From contig JADJOS010000005.1 in the NCBI GenBank assembly GCA_016713675.1, forward strand, positions 310,001 through 374,000: a DNA stretch of 64,000 nucleotides, in the 5' to 3' direction. Positions 27,923 through 36,921 of the stretch are shown here, piece after piece. Below the pieces are notes generated by a model. It did no database searches. It was not told the DNA's origin and saw only the letters and a list, made by a program, of their open reading frames with translations. The translations under genes were made by a program, and so were the position numbers. This stretch comes from Acidobacteriota bacterium (GTDB lineage Bacteria > Acidobacteriota > Blastocatellia > Pyrinomonadales > Pyrinomonadaceae). The stretch's first letter is position 1; the number at the start of each line of letters is the position of its first letter.

Positions 27923-29548
27923 ATGAACTCCGAAAATACACAAGAAACCTGGCAGGTCGAGGCAAACGGCATGGTTTGTGACACAAATTTTGCCGAAATG
28001 ACCTCGTGGATAGATAATGGCATGCTTGGCCGGACCGATAAGGTACGTAAGGGCAATCTTCGCTGGATCGAGGCCGGAAAGGTGCCTTCACTCATTTCGG
28101 TATTTAATGCGAAAGACCATGGCCAACCGGTCGCACCTGTTATTACAGCGACGCTGCTTGCACCTTCGCAGCTGGCGGGTAATTCGACGCAGAATCCCAT
28201 CAACGTTGAATCCGAGATCAGTGTGCCCGCACAGAACCACTCTACGGGCGCGGACGTATGCGCGATGCACAGCGATGTTCCGGCGGCGTTCGTCTGCGAC
28301 ACTTGTGCTAACCGATTCTGCAAAGTTTGTCCCAATTCCTATGGAGGGACCGTTAAGATCTGCCCTTTCTGCGGAGCGATGTGCAAGCCGGTGGCTCAAG
28401 CCGCCGTTCCCGACCATTCCCCACAATTCTCACGTGCGGCACCATTAGGCGAAGGGTTTGGGGTCGCCGATTTCGTATCGGCTTTGGGTTATCCGTTCAA
28501 ATTCAAATCAAGCCTGATCATGGGTGCGGTCATGTACGCGATCTTTGCCATCGGACAGGGCTCAATGGGATTTGGCGGAATATTCATGCTTGGTTCGGGG
28601 TTGATGTGCATGCTGATGGCCAATACTTTGACCTTCGGCGTACTTGCCAACACTGTCGAAAACTTTTCTCAAGGAAAGATCGGCCTTAATTTTATGCCGT
28701 CGTTCGATGATTTCTCACTTTGGGATGATGTTGTTCATCCGTTTTTCTTGAGCATCGGCGTCTATGTTGTTTCCTTCGGCCCGCTGATCGCCGTTTTTCT
28801 TTTTGCCGTATTCATGATCGTAGGCAATGTCAGCAAAGAGATGAATCCAATGCAGGAGGACGCCGCCAAAACGGTCGTTCCGGACCTTCCGTACGCCTCA
28901 AAGGCCGCAAATCAATCGCAGCAGGTAAAGGAGCTCCTCAATAAACAGGCAGAAATACAAAACAAACGGGTCGCTGCGTTCGAAAGCGGTCAAGACCCTG
29001 GCCCGGAAACGACCGCCCGTGCTGCAGGCGTCGATCCGGACGAAGCGGAATTTGAAAGGATCAATAACATGATCCAGGAAAGCCGAAAGGCACAGCTCGA
29101 ATCGACTATCGGAAAAGCGCCCGATACGGTCGCCAAGGAACAGTCCGATTTGTTACGGCAGATACTCGGATATGGAGCGCTGTTCCTACTGCTCAGCGGT
29201 ATTTGTTTACTTTGGGGGCTCTTCTATTTTCCTGCGGCGAATATCGTTGCGGGATACACACGTTCGTTTGCGGCAACGCTCAATCCATCGGTCGGTTTCG
29301 ATACGATCAAACGGCTTGGGTCCGATTACATCAAGATCCTCGCGTTCGGCCTGCTGCTCGCCATAATGTCAGCTTTTGTTGGCAGCGTCATCGGTTCAAT
29401 ACTCAGTGCTTTCGATATGCCGGGCGTAGGGAATGTTCCGGCAAAGGCGATAGGAGCATTGTTTGGATTCTATTTTTCAGTGGTGTTCTCATGCATGATC
29501 GGTTTCGCTCTGTACAAGAATGCTCATAAGTTAGCACTTCCGTCTTAG
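27923..29548 (+). CDS. GYF-like and zinc-binding multi-pass membrane protein
   Basis: A 541-residue protein of unknown function. Residues ~8-55 resemble the bacterial GYF_2 domain (WQVEANGMV...LRWIEAGKVPSL). A cysteine-rich zinc-binding segment follows at about 110-155 (CAMH, CDTC, CKVC, CPFCGAMC), like a B-box or double ribbon. Two blocks of membrane helices (about 195-310 and 410-530) flank a polar, Gln/Glu/Lys-rich helical segment (about 320-405). The C-terminal block resembles DUF4013-type proteins (FPAANIVAGYTRSF). The ATG at 27923 comes 19 bases after the HD-GYP stop. A strong terminator follows, so it ends that transcript. Confidence 0.75.
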   Translation: MNSENTQETWQVEANGMVCDTNFAEMTSWIDNGMLGRTDKVRKGNLRWIEAGKVPSLISVFNAKDHGQPVAPVITATLLAPSQLAGNSTQNPINVESEISVPAQNHSTGADVCAMHSDVPAAFVCDTCANRFCKVCPNSYGGTVKICPFCGAMCKPVAQAAVPDHSPQFSRAAPLGEGFGVADFVSALGYPFKFKSSLIMGAVMYAIFAIGQGSMGFGGIFMLGSGLMCMLMANTLTFGVLANTVENFSQGKIGLNFMPSFDDFSLWDDVVHPFFLSIGVYVVSFGPLIAVFLFAVFMIVGNVSKEMNPMQEDAAKTVVPDLPYASKAANQSQQVKELLNKQAEIQNKRVAAFESGQDPGPETTARAAGVDPDEAEFERINNMIQESRKAQLESTIGKAPDTVAKEQSDLLRQILGYGALFLLLSGICLLWGLFYFPAANIVAGYTRSFAATLNPSVGFDTIKRLGSDYIKILAFGLLLAIMSAFVGSVIGSILSAFDMPGVGNVPAKAIGALFGFYFSVVFSCMIGFALYKNAHKLALPS

Positions 29549-29570
29549 ATCGTTGATCAAGATCCGTAAT

Positions 29571-29604
29571 TACCGCACGTTGGCATAACGTGCGGTATTT
29601 TTTT
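29571..29604 (+). terminator. Rho-independent terminator
   Basis: Perfect 11-base stem, TACCGCACGTT / AACGTGCGGTA, with a 5-base loop (GGCAT), directly followed by seven T. It closes the transcript of the gene that ends at 29548 and insulates ftsY. Confidence 0.95.
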
Positions 29605-29644
29605 ATACTCTGTAGTTTGCTAAGGTGATGGTAAGGCTAAATTT

Positions 29645-30679
29645 ATGGCGTTTTTTTGGCGTAGGAAGAAGGAAGATACATTTTCGAGTTCGGTGCTTGG
29701 GCTGGACAAATCGGTCGAAGAGCTTAAGGCTCAGGAGGAGGCCGTCGAACGCGAGATCGGCGTCCGCTTTTCAAAAGCGATCGAGAAGACCCGGCATTCG
29801 ATCAACAATCGGCTCGATACGATATTCGAGGGCCGCAAACAGATCGACGATCAGCTGCTTGACGAACTCGAGGAGATGCTTATCTCGACCGATATAGGCG
29901 TGGCTACGACGATGCAGGTTCTGGATGCGATCCGTCGGGGTGTGTCGAGGCAGGAGATCGGTGATCTGGCGGCTCTGAAGTCAGCCATGAAACAGGAACT
30001 GCTGGATATACTTCATCATTCGACCGAAAGAGGCGTCGCGGATGAACGCAGCATAGATGAATCCATCAAACCTTACGTGCTGATGGTCGTCGGTGTGAAC
30101 GGCGTAGGCAAGACCACCACGATCGGTAAACTTGCGCAGCGAATCAAAAATGAGGGTAATGACGTCCTTATATGTGCGGCTGATACATTTAGAGCTGCCG
30201 CCAGTGATCAGCTTGAGATCTGGGCCGACCGAGCGGGTGTGCAGATCGTACAGCAAAAGCAGGGAACCGACCCTGCAGCGGTGCTGTTCGACGCTCTCGC
30301 TGCAGCAAAGGCGCGCAGCAGCGACGTATTGATCGTCGATACCGCAGGACGCCTGCACAACAAGGCGAATCTAATGGCGGAGCTTGAAAAGATGAAACGT
30401 ATCTCATCGCGCGAGGTCGCAGGTGCACCGCATGAGACCTTGCTCGTGATCGACGCGGTCACCGGCCAAAATGGACTCGAACAGGCACGTCAGTTCATGA
30501 AGACCGCCGACGTGACCGGCATTGTTCTGACCAAGCTCGACGGCACTGCCAAAGGCGGGATCGCGGTCGCCATCGCCAAGGAATTGAAACCCCCGATCCG
30601 CTACGTCGGCATTGGTTAACAGGTCGATGATCTGATGATCTTCGATCCCGAGAGTTATGTTAATGGGCTTTTCAATTAG
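29645..30679 (+). CDS. ftsY: Signal recognition particle receptor FtsY, with in-frame TAA at 30617
   Basis: SRP receptor GTPase that docks ribosome-SRP complexes at the membrane. It has a short charged N-region, the four-helix N domain (about 20-110) and the G domain with GVNGVGKTTTIGKLA, DTFRAAASDQL, DTAGRLHNK and TKLDGTAKGG. The frame stops at TAA 30617-30619 right after IRYVGIG. Read-through gives QVDDLMIFDPESYVNGLFN to a TAG at 30677-30679, which fits the family's usual C-terminal tail (G-E-x-x-x-D-L-x-x-F-D). The TAA sits exactly where Glu is expected, so one G-to-T change explains it. As sequenced the product lacks its last ~20 residues. ftsY is normally essential. It is a single gene after a terminator; the next gene's ribosome-binding site overlaps its true stop. 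Confidence 0.92.
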
Positions 30680-30686
30680 GAGAATC

Positions 30687-31155
30687 ATGAAAAAATATTC
30701 ACTGATCGCACTCTTTGTACTTGCCGTGTTTTTTGGGTCGTCACAGATCGCTTCCGCCTGTTCGTGCGTTGTTCCTCCGCCCGGCGAGACGCTAAAATCT
30801 CAGGTTTCCAAGTCGAAAGTTGATGCAACGGCGATCTTCGTTGGAACGGTTGTTTCTATTCGGTTCTCTGACGATAAAATAAACGATGTCCCCGTAAAAA
30901 GGATCGCCAAGTTCAAGGTCGAACGGTCATGGAAGGGCCCGTCGGCAGAGTTTGTCGAGGTGGAATCGGCCAATGTTTGCTGCCTTTGCGGAATCGCATT
31001 TTCGGAAGGCCAGCGATATATCGTGTATTCGAATTCTCCTGATCCGGTATCACTTAAGCGCATCGAGCTGCAGCCGGACATCCGCGATCGAAAGGAAAAG
31101 CGATGATGAGAGATATTTAGGAAAGCAAAGGAAGATAAAGAGATCATCGAAATAG
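30687..31155 (+). CDS. Secreted Cys-rich NTR/TIMP-like protein (frameshift at ~31047)
   Basis: A small exported protein of about 155 residues if repaired. It has a signal peptide (MKKYSLIALFVLAVFF...ASA) followed at once by mature CSCVVPP, the mark of netrin/TIMP-like folds, then FVGTVVSIRF, KVERSWKG, a CCLCG cluster and YIVYSNSPDP. At 31044-31050 the frame leaves the family. Removing one G of the GG at 31046-31047 gives YHLSASSCSRTSAIERKSDDERYLGK, whose SCSRT is what I expect at the end of this family. Unrepaired, it ends at 31106 with an unrelated basic tail. AGGAG precedes the ATG at 30687. The repaired stop at 31153 overlaps the start region of ribD. The function of bacterial members is unknown. 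Confidence 0.75.
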
Positions 31156-32261
31156 CAGCAGCACAACCTAACGACCTTTCTCTGGTACAGCGTGCTCTTG
31201 ACCTCGCTGCCCGCGGTGTCGGGCTCGTCAGTCCAAATCCGCTGGTCGGGTGTGTGATCGTTTCAGCAGACGGACGGATCGTTGGTGAGGGTACGTACAT
31301 TTATGATGATCTGGTTCACGCCGAGGCCATCGCTCTTGAACAGGCCGGTGAGCGGGCTCGCGGCGGAACCGCATACGTTTCGCTCGAACCGCACGACCAT
31401 CACGGCAAGACGCCGCCTTGCACCGAGGCTCTCATAAATGCCGGCATCAAAAAGGTCGTCTGTCCCATCGAGGATCCAAACCCGCTTGTTTCCGGCCGGG
31501 GCTTTGAAAAGTTGAGGAATGCCGGCGTCAAAGTTGTCACTGGCGCACTCGCCGACGAAGCTTCGAAAATGAACGAAAAGTTCATTTGCTGGCACCGCGA
31601 CAGGCGGCCTTTCGTACATCTGAAGATGGCGATGTCCCTCGACGGACGGATATCACTTTCTGACAGCGTTTCGACCGCCTTATCCGGCAGTGCAGCACAA
31701 GAGCGGGTGCAGAGTCTCAGGCACGAACACGATGCAATTCTCGTTGGCGGTAATACCGCGAGTGTCGACAACCCCAGCCTAACCGACCGCAGCGGCAGAC
31801 CACGTAGAAGGCCGTTGCTGCGTGTGATCCTCGATAATCGGCTACAGACGAGGCCGGGCTCGATCGTCGCGACCACGACCGACGACGCTCCAACCATAGT
31901 ATTCACAAACAGCCGTGATACCGACAAAAAAGCTGCACTACGTGAGTGCGGTGTTGACGTCGTCGAACTGGAAATGGGCGGACGCGACCTCGCAGGAGTG
32001 CTCGAGGAATTAAAAACGCGTGAGATCCAGAGCGTATTGGTCGAGGGCGGAACCGAGATTGCCGGAGCGTTTTGCGATGCCCGGCTGGTTGATAAGATAA
32101 CGTTTATCGTGTCTCCGATCATCATCGGCGGCCGCGAGGCCCCAAATGCGATCGGCGGCAGTGGTCCCGAGACATTGGTCGAGGCGTTGCGGCTAAAGGA
32201 ACTGTCCATTCAACGACTTGGCGACGACATCGAGATCACAGGATACCCTACGGCTGCATAA
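31143..32261 (+). CDS. ribD: Bifunctional riboflavin biosynthesis protein RibD (start codon unclear)
   Basis: Deaminase-reductase of riboflavin synthesis. The N-terminal deaminase has VQRALDLAARG, SPNPLVGCV, HAEAIAL (the zinc His and catalytic Glu) and GKTPPCTEAL. The C-terminal reductase (about 150-365) has LKMAMSLDGRIS and VEGGTEIAGAF. The first zinc Cys of the family (EPCSH) is His here (EPHDH). The first ordinary start, GTG 31254, would remove RALDLAARG and SPNPLVGC, so it cannot be right. The frame is open back to TGA 31107, but holds only ATC (31143, 31146), ATA (31152) and CTG. I place the start at 31143 because GGAAG lies just upstream. The true start may be rare or mis-sequenced. Its 3' end overlaps the convergent DUF1501 gene by 14 bases. 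Confidence 0.85.
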   Translation: MIEIAAAQPNDLSLVQRALDLAARGVGLVSPNPLVGCVIVSADGRIVGEGTYIYDDLVHAEAIALEQAGERARGGTAYVSLEPHDHHGKTPPCTEALINAGIKKVVCPIEDPNPLVSGRGFEKLRNAGVKVVTGALADEASKMNEKFICWHRDRRPFVHLKMAMSLDGRISLSDSVSTALSGSAAQERVQSLRHEHDAILVGGNTASVDNPSLTDRSGRPRRRPLLRVILDNRLQTRPGSIVATTTDDAPTIVFTNSRDTDKKAALRECGVDVVELEMGGRDLAGVLEELKTREIQSVLVEGGTEIAGAFCDARLVDKITFIVSPIIIGGREAPNAIGGSGPETLVEALRLKELSIQRLGDDIEITGYPTAA

Positions 32262-33720
32262 ATCCAAGATCGCTCAGCCCAAAGTTCGGCAGATTTGGAA
32301 ATACGTAATCACGATCTTCGGCGGGAAGCCCAAACCACGAAGCAAGCGTATTTGCATACTGTTCGACCGAAGTAGTTGGGATCCAGCGTCCACGTGCAGC
32401 CGATCCGAGATCCAGATCGTCTGGGCCGTTCTTCACCAGCGTCGGGAACGGTGTGCCGTTCGACGTATTCACACCATAAAAATCTCCGCCGAGAACTGAC
32501 CCGCCAATAACAAAAGCATGATTGGCCCAAGCGTGGTCGCTACCGACATTTGCTCCGCTGCCTCCGGGGCCGAACGTTCGGCCAAAATCCGACAGCGTGA
32601 ACTGCGTGACCTTATCTCCGACGCCCTGGACGGCCATTTCATCATAAAATGCCCTTGATGCCTGACTAAACTGAGAGAATAGCGTGGCCTGACCAAGCAG
32701 TTGGCCGGAATGTGTGTCAAACCCGTCGACGGTGCAGAAGAAGATCTGGCGGTTCATATGCAGGACGTCGCGATTCTTGATGAGCCTCGCGACCTGTTTC
32801 AACTGCCTGCCGATCTCGCTTGTGGGGAAATTTACGGTGGTTTCCGAACTGTTATTCAATGACGAAGCGATTCGAAGTGAATCGCGGTGCACCTTGCTCG
32901 ATTCGTTGACCAGATCGTTTACGTCGGTGAGGTCCATTCCGGCCGAAAGTGCCGCCAATCGGGCATTTGCCGCTGCAGTTCCGTTGTAACCGGTGAGCGA
33001 AAGAATGCTGCTGAGCGGCGTCGGCGCCGGGCCAACGGCGAGCGGTTGAGTAATTTCACCGATCGTGAAGACGCGCATACCGTTGATCGAACCGATCGTC
33101 GGAACGAGTCGTTCCGGATTCGCCGGGATCGTCATTCTATCCGAGATACGGCCGCCCCATCCTGACAGCACAACGATATCGGCCCGGGCATTCATTTGTT
33201 GATTTGATTGATCGGTATGGGAGAATAATTGTCGAGGCCTCGGCACCGAGCCGTCCTGATATTGCGCACGTGTGATTGGTCTGACCAGCGTACCAACATT
33301 TGTGACAACGGCCATTTTTTGCAGAGCCCACAATTCGTGCAGGCCCGGATTAGTTCCGCCGGTGACAGTTCCAAAACTGGGATGTAAACCATAACTAAGT
33401 CCGCCAATACGCGGAACCGCGATCGGCAAAAGCGTGTTTTGGGCCAGTGCCAGTCCTTGAGCGGCACGTCCCGCGGAATAAGCGGAATAGTTGCTCACAT
33501 TAGCATCGTTATGGTTTGGGATGACGGTGTTATTACCGTCATTACCACCCGTCAAAAAGATACAGACCAATGCGCGATAATCGCTCGGTACGGCATCGGA
33601 ACGGTCCTTGGTTTGGGCGAACGCTGCGATCCGCCCGAAAAGATCGGTTTGAGTCGCCAATGCCGTCATCGTCAATGCGGATGCCGAATTACAAATAAAT
33701 TCTCGTCTTGATCTTTTCAT
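32248..33720 (-). CDS. DUF1501 family protein with Tat-type signal
   Basis: An exported protein of 490 residues in the DUF1501 family, which is related to sulfatase/alkaline-phosphatase-like folds; its biochemical role is unknown. The N-terminus has a twin-arginine motif (SRREFICNSASA) followed by a hydrophobic region. Family features are LVCIFLTGGNDGNNTVIP, LHELWALQKMAVV, VDGFDTHSGQL and LSDFGRTFGPGGSGANVGSDHAWANH. It begins 4 bases after the DUF1800 gene, the usual partner in many phyla, so the two are one operon and probably act together. Confidence 0.88.
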   Translation of the reverse strand: MKRSRREFICNSASALTMTALATQTDLFGRIAAFAQTKDRSDAVPSDYRALVCIFLTGGNDGNNTVIPNHNDANVSNYSAYSAGRAAQGLALAQNTLLPIAVPRIGGLSYGLHPSFGTVTGGTNPGLHELWALQKMAVVTNVGTLVRPITRAQYQDGSVPRPRQLFSHTDQSNQQMNARADIVVLSGWGGRISDRMTIPANPERLVPTIGSINGMRVFTIGEITQPLAVGPAPTPLSSILSLTGYNGTAAANARLAALSAGMDLTDVNDLVNESSKVHRDSLRIASSLNNSSETTVNFPTSEIGRQLKQVARLIKNRDVLHMNRQIFFCTVDGFDTHSGQLLGQATLFSQFSQASRAFYDEMAVQGVGDKVTQFTLSDFGRTFGPGGSGANVGSDHAWANHAFVIGGSVLGGDFYGVNTSNGTPFPTLVKNGPDDLDLGSAARGRWIPTTSVEQYANTLASWFGLPAEDRDYVFPNLPNFGLSDLGFMQP

Positions 33721-33724
33721 TTTA

Positions 33725-35884
33725 TTACCTTTGGATCTGATACTGTGACGAAGCCGATATCAAGTAAGCCGCGGTCCTGACGCGGCCCGTCGGATCTGTG
33801 ACGGGAACAGCCTGGATCGCAGGCAGCATCGTAGTTCGATGCGCCTGGGAAAGAGTGCCGTGCATCATCTTCGCGTTCAGCATATCGAGCAGAAGATTGC
33901 CTGTCGTGTCAGCTTCGGAGTACGTCGCAAATTCACTGAAATCCAATGCAGTGCCGCGGAGTGAATCCGTCGCGTTGGGCGAAATTCCGTTGAAAATATA
34001 AACAGATAGAAAGTTAGTCCGCTTGACTGCCGTTCCGGTATTAAAAATATCGAATTCCGGAGCAAGGATCGTCGTTCCGGGGATCACGTAGTCCGGTGCA
34101 AAATAGTTAAATACGGTCGGTGAATAAAATGGATACTGCCCCATCGTTTGAGCAGACGTACCCAGAGCACCGTCGCTGACACCGGAACCATTAAAGGCGA
34201 CCGCCGGGAAAATTCGGCCGAGGTTTGTAATAAGCTGGACGGGTTCACGCAATTTTCCGTAACGTGGAGCGGTCTTAAGATCGCCGCGAGCCTCCGGATC
34301 AAGTAATACGGCTCGAATTACCGCTTTCATATCACCGCGTTCGCCCTGGCCGTTGTCGTTGAACGCACCTGCTACGCGTGAGACGTAAGCGGGCGAGGGG
34401 TCGCTTGTCACGAAATGCTGTATCAACAGCTTCCCAATGAATGGACCGACATTTGGGTGGTAAAAAATATTGTCGAGCGCATATTTCATCGATTGGTCGG
34501 CGAAGTTTGCGATCTCCGCATTGCTTGTGCAGTTCGTGCAGGCCGAAATGTCTCGGGTGACAGCGTTTGGATACGCCAGCAGCGTTTTTGCGGTCAGATC
34601 GTGATTTGCAGGCGAAAGGACCATCGGATCCTTATAATTTACCGAGCCGGGAACCGCATTTGGACAGTTACCCGTATTGCAGAATGTCCATCCGGTGAAG
34701 ACCATGGATAGGTTGTCGATCGTCATCTGATCGTAAGTAGGGATCGGATGGCCCTGGCCGTCGAGTGTCAATGTGCCGTCCTGATTCAGCATATAAAGCC
34801 CGATCGAAAAAAGCTGCAGGATCTCACGGGGATAGTTTTCGTTTGGATTAGTTCGAGTGCTGCGGACCATATCGAGATAATTTCCCATGGTCGGACTCAA
34901 CGTCGCGTCATACATCAGCTTTCGGTAGTTTCCGAAAGCGTTATCAGCAAGTATCTTGTGAAACGCAATTGCGTGGCTCGACTGTTGCGTCGTCACGCCG
35001 GAGGTGACCCATATCTGACTCAAAGCCCAAGCCATTTTATGACGGAGTTGAGCATTGCCGTAAAATGCTTCTTTGAAGAACCACTGTTGCAGCGGGATCA
35101 TCGTGTAACGCTCGTTATAGCACGAGATGAAAGTGACCTGAGTACAGTCGGCAGGCGGTGTCGTCGGCATCTGAGGCGGATTTGGCCATGGAATGTACGG
35201 ATACGGCGCCTCAAATTGTTCGCTCAGCCAAGTTCGCAGTCCGATCCGGCGAAGCCTTTCATCGGTGGCCGACGAGGGTCCAAATGCTGCTTGCTCGAGA
35301 AATCTGATCCGATCGCCGGACCAACGGTAACCGACGAAATTCTGTTCGGCAGAGTCGTTCGCACTGCTCATTGGGGCCGCAAGCGGCCTTAGCGTTCCTC
35401 CGGTGCGCCCGAGGCCGATCTTTAGAGGATGGCTCATCAGACCACGCCATGTTACATACATCCAATGATCGCCGTCCGCGTCCGGCTGTCCACGATAGCC
35501 GGAGGCGTCATAGAGCCTCACCCTAACCGCGATCTCGCCTCGTCGCGTACGCTCAAGGGAAACCGGTTTCAATTCGAAGGTTTTGCCGCCGGGACGGGTT
35601 AGGTAAACCCGAAACGCAGAGACAGATTCATCGCCTAGAAGATCAAGCGGACTTAGAAAAATCACTATTTCGCTTGCCGGCCCCGGCTTAAACACAATTC
35701 GACCGTTCGCAGGCAGAACGCCGCGAAACTCGTTAGTGTTTAATGCCAGAACACGGCTTCGATCGGCTCCGCTTAATAATCTTGGAGCAGGAGAATTCGG
35801 ATTAGGGTCTTCCTGAGCGGCTGCCGACAAGCACAATGCCGTCCAAAGGCAAATTAAGACCAGCGGCCTAAAGAAATATTTCAT
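33725..35884 (-). CDS. DUF1800 family secreted protein
   Basis: A 719-residue secreted protein. It has a signal peptide (MKYFFRPLVLICLWTALCLSAAAQ), an N-terminal beta-rich region (about 30-170), then the DUF1800 body with HFLEQAAFGPS-type start (RFLEQAAFGPSSATDERL), LRHKMAWALSQIWV, YPREILQLFSIGLYMLN, GFT/FTGW and KLLIQHFVTSDPSPAYVSRV. Four Cys in CTQVTFISC and CTNC may form disulfides. The family almost always sits beside DUF1501, as here. Its function is unknown. It is divergent from rsmA across a 182-base AT-rich spacer in which I see no certain promoter. Confidence 0.88.
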   Translation of the reverse strand: MKYFFRPLVLICLWTALCLSAAAQEDPNPNSPAPRLLSGADRSRVLALNTNEFRGVLPANGRIVFKPGPASEIVIFLSPLDLLGDESVSAFRVYLTRPGGKTFELKPVSLERTRRGEIAVRVRLYDASGYRGQPDADGDHWMYVTWRGLMSHPLKIGLGRTGGTLRPLAAPMSSANDSAEQNFVGYRWSGDRIRFLEQAAFGPSSATDERLRRIGLRTWLSEQFEAPYPYIPWPNPPQMPTTPPADCTQVTFISCYNERYTMIPLQQWFFKEAFYGNAQLRHKMAWALSQIWVTSGVTTQQSSHAIAFHKILADNAFGNYRKLMYDATLSPTMGNYLDMVRSTRTNPNENYPREILQLFSIGLYMLNQDGTLTLDGQGHPIPTYDQMTIDNLSMVFTGWTFCNTGNCPNAVPGSVNYKDPMVLSPANHDLTAKTLLAYPNAVTRDISACTNCTSNAEIANFADQSMKYALDNIFYHPNVGPFIGKLLIQHFVTSDPSPAYVSRVAGAFNDNGQGERGDMKAVIRAVLLDPEARGDLKTAPRYGKLREPVQLITNLGRIFPAVAFNGSGVSDGALGTSAQTMGQYPFYSPTVFNYFAPDYVIPGTTILAPEFDIFNTGTAVKRTNFLSVYIFNGISPNATDSLRGTALDFSEFATYSEADTTGNLLLDMLNAKMMHGTLSQAHRTTMLPAIQAVPVTDPTGRVRTAAYLISASSQYQIQR

Positions 35885-36066
35885 AACGCTATCCTAGATA
35901 GAGATCGGTATACAGTATGCCCGGTTGCGGTTATAAAAGAGTTCGAATCTAATAGAGCATTTTATAGACTATTTTCCAAGAAAAGACAATTGTATCGTGC
36001 TTGACGCCGTGTAATGATCGTGCCGCTTTGCCTACTGCCTCAAACCAAATAGAATCTTATTTACAA

Positions 36067-36921
36067 ATGAGCCATAGCAAGAATAAGCCGTTCGCAAAAA
36101 GATCGCTCGGACAGAATTTTCTGGTCGATGAAACAGTGGTCGGCAACATCGTTAGCGAGCTTCAGTTGAATGTCGGTGATACGTTGATCGAGATCGGACC
36201 GGGCCGCGGAGCGCTGACTGAAAAGCTCGTCGCTACCGGTGCCAAGGTCATTGCTATCGAGATCGACCGAAATTTCGTCCCCTCTCTTCGTGCCCAATTC
36301 CATTTTGATAGAAATTTCTCCGTCATCGAAGCTGACGTGTTGAATGTCGGAATTACCGAGATCGTTACCGACTCCGATAGGGGCTCCGTCAAACTGGTCG
36401 GTAATCTGCCGTACAACATTTCGACGGCGATCCTCGAACGTGCCGCCTTGGAACGCAATATATTTTCGCGTGCGGTTTTCATGTTTCAGCGGGAGGTCGT
36501 TGACCGAATATCGGCGAAGCCCGGTATGAGCGAGCGGGGCTATTTCACCGTGTTAGTAGAATCTTCGTTTGAGGTCACACGTCTGTTTGATGTCGCGCCG
36601 GAGGCATTTTCGCCGCGTCCAAAGGTATGGAGTTCCGTCGTCAAGCTCTCTCCTAAGCCGCCGTCAGCAGCGGACGAACCCGCTTTTCGAAAACTCGTCA
36701 GCGCTGCGTTCGCTCAGAAGCGAAAGACGATATTAAATAATCTGAAGTCTGTTGTGATCGACGCCGAGACAACCTTAAAAGAGGCCGCGATCGACCCTCG
36801 CCGACGGGCTGAGACACTAACATTAGACGAATGGCTGGCGCTTTATTTGGCCTCACAAGAAAAACGGCCGGACAGTTTGGAACCGCCCGACCGTCTGATC
36901 AAAAGACCTAAGCGTCTCTAG
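36067..36921 (+). CDS. rsmA: 16S rRNA (adenine(1518)-N(6)/adenine(1519)-N(6))-dimethyltransferase
   Basis: RsmA/KsgA dimethylates two adjacent adenines in helix 45 of 16S rRNA late in small-subunit assembly. The product is 284 residues. It has KRSLGQNFLVDE at the N-terminus, SAM motif I EIGPGRGALTEKL, the acidic EIDRNFVP and catalytic NLPYNIST (NLPY), then FMFQREVVDRI and the C-terminal helical domain. The ATG at 36067 is chosen because the family fold starts a few residues later; an in-frame start 22 codons upstream adds unrelated sequence. It stands alone, and its stop overlaps the convergent peroxidase gene's stop in the same CTAG. Confidence 0.93.
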   Translation: MSHSKNKPFAKRSLGQNFLVDETVVGNIVSELQLNVGDTLIEIGPGRGALTEKLVATGAKVIAIEIDRNFVPSLRAQFHFDRNFSVIEADVLNVGITEIVTDSDRGSVKLVGNLPYNISTAILERAALERNIFSRAVFMFQREVVDRISAKPGMSERGYFTVLVESSFEVTRLFDVAPEAFSPRPKVWSSVVKLSPKPPSAADEPAFRKLVSAAFAQKRKTILNNLKSVVIDAETTLKEAAIDPRRRAETLTLDEWLALYLASQEKRPDSLEPPDRLIKRPKRL

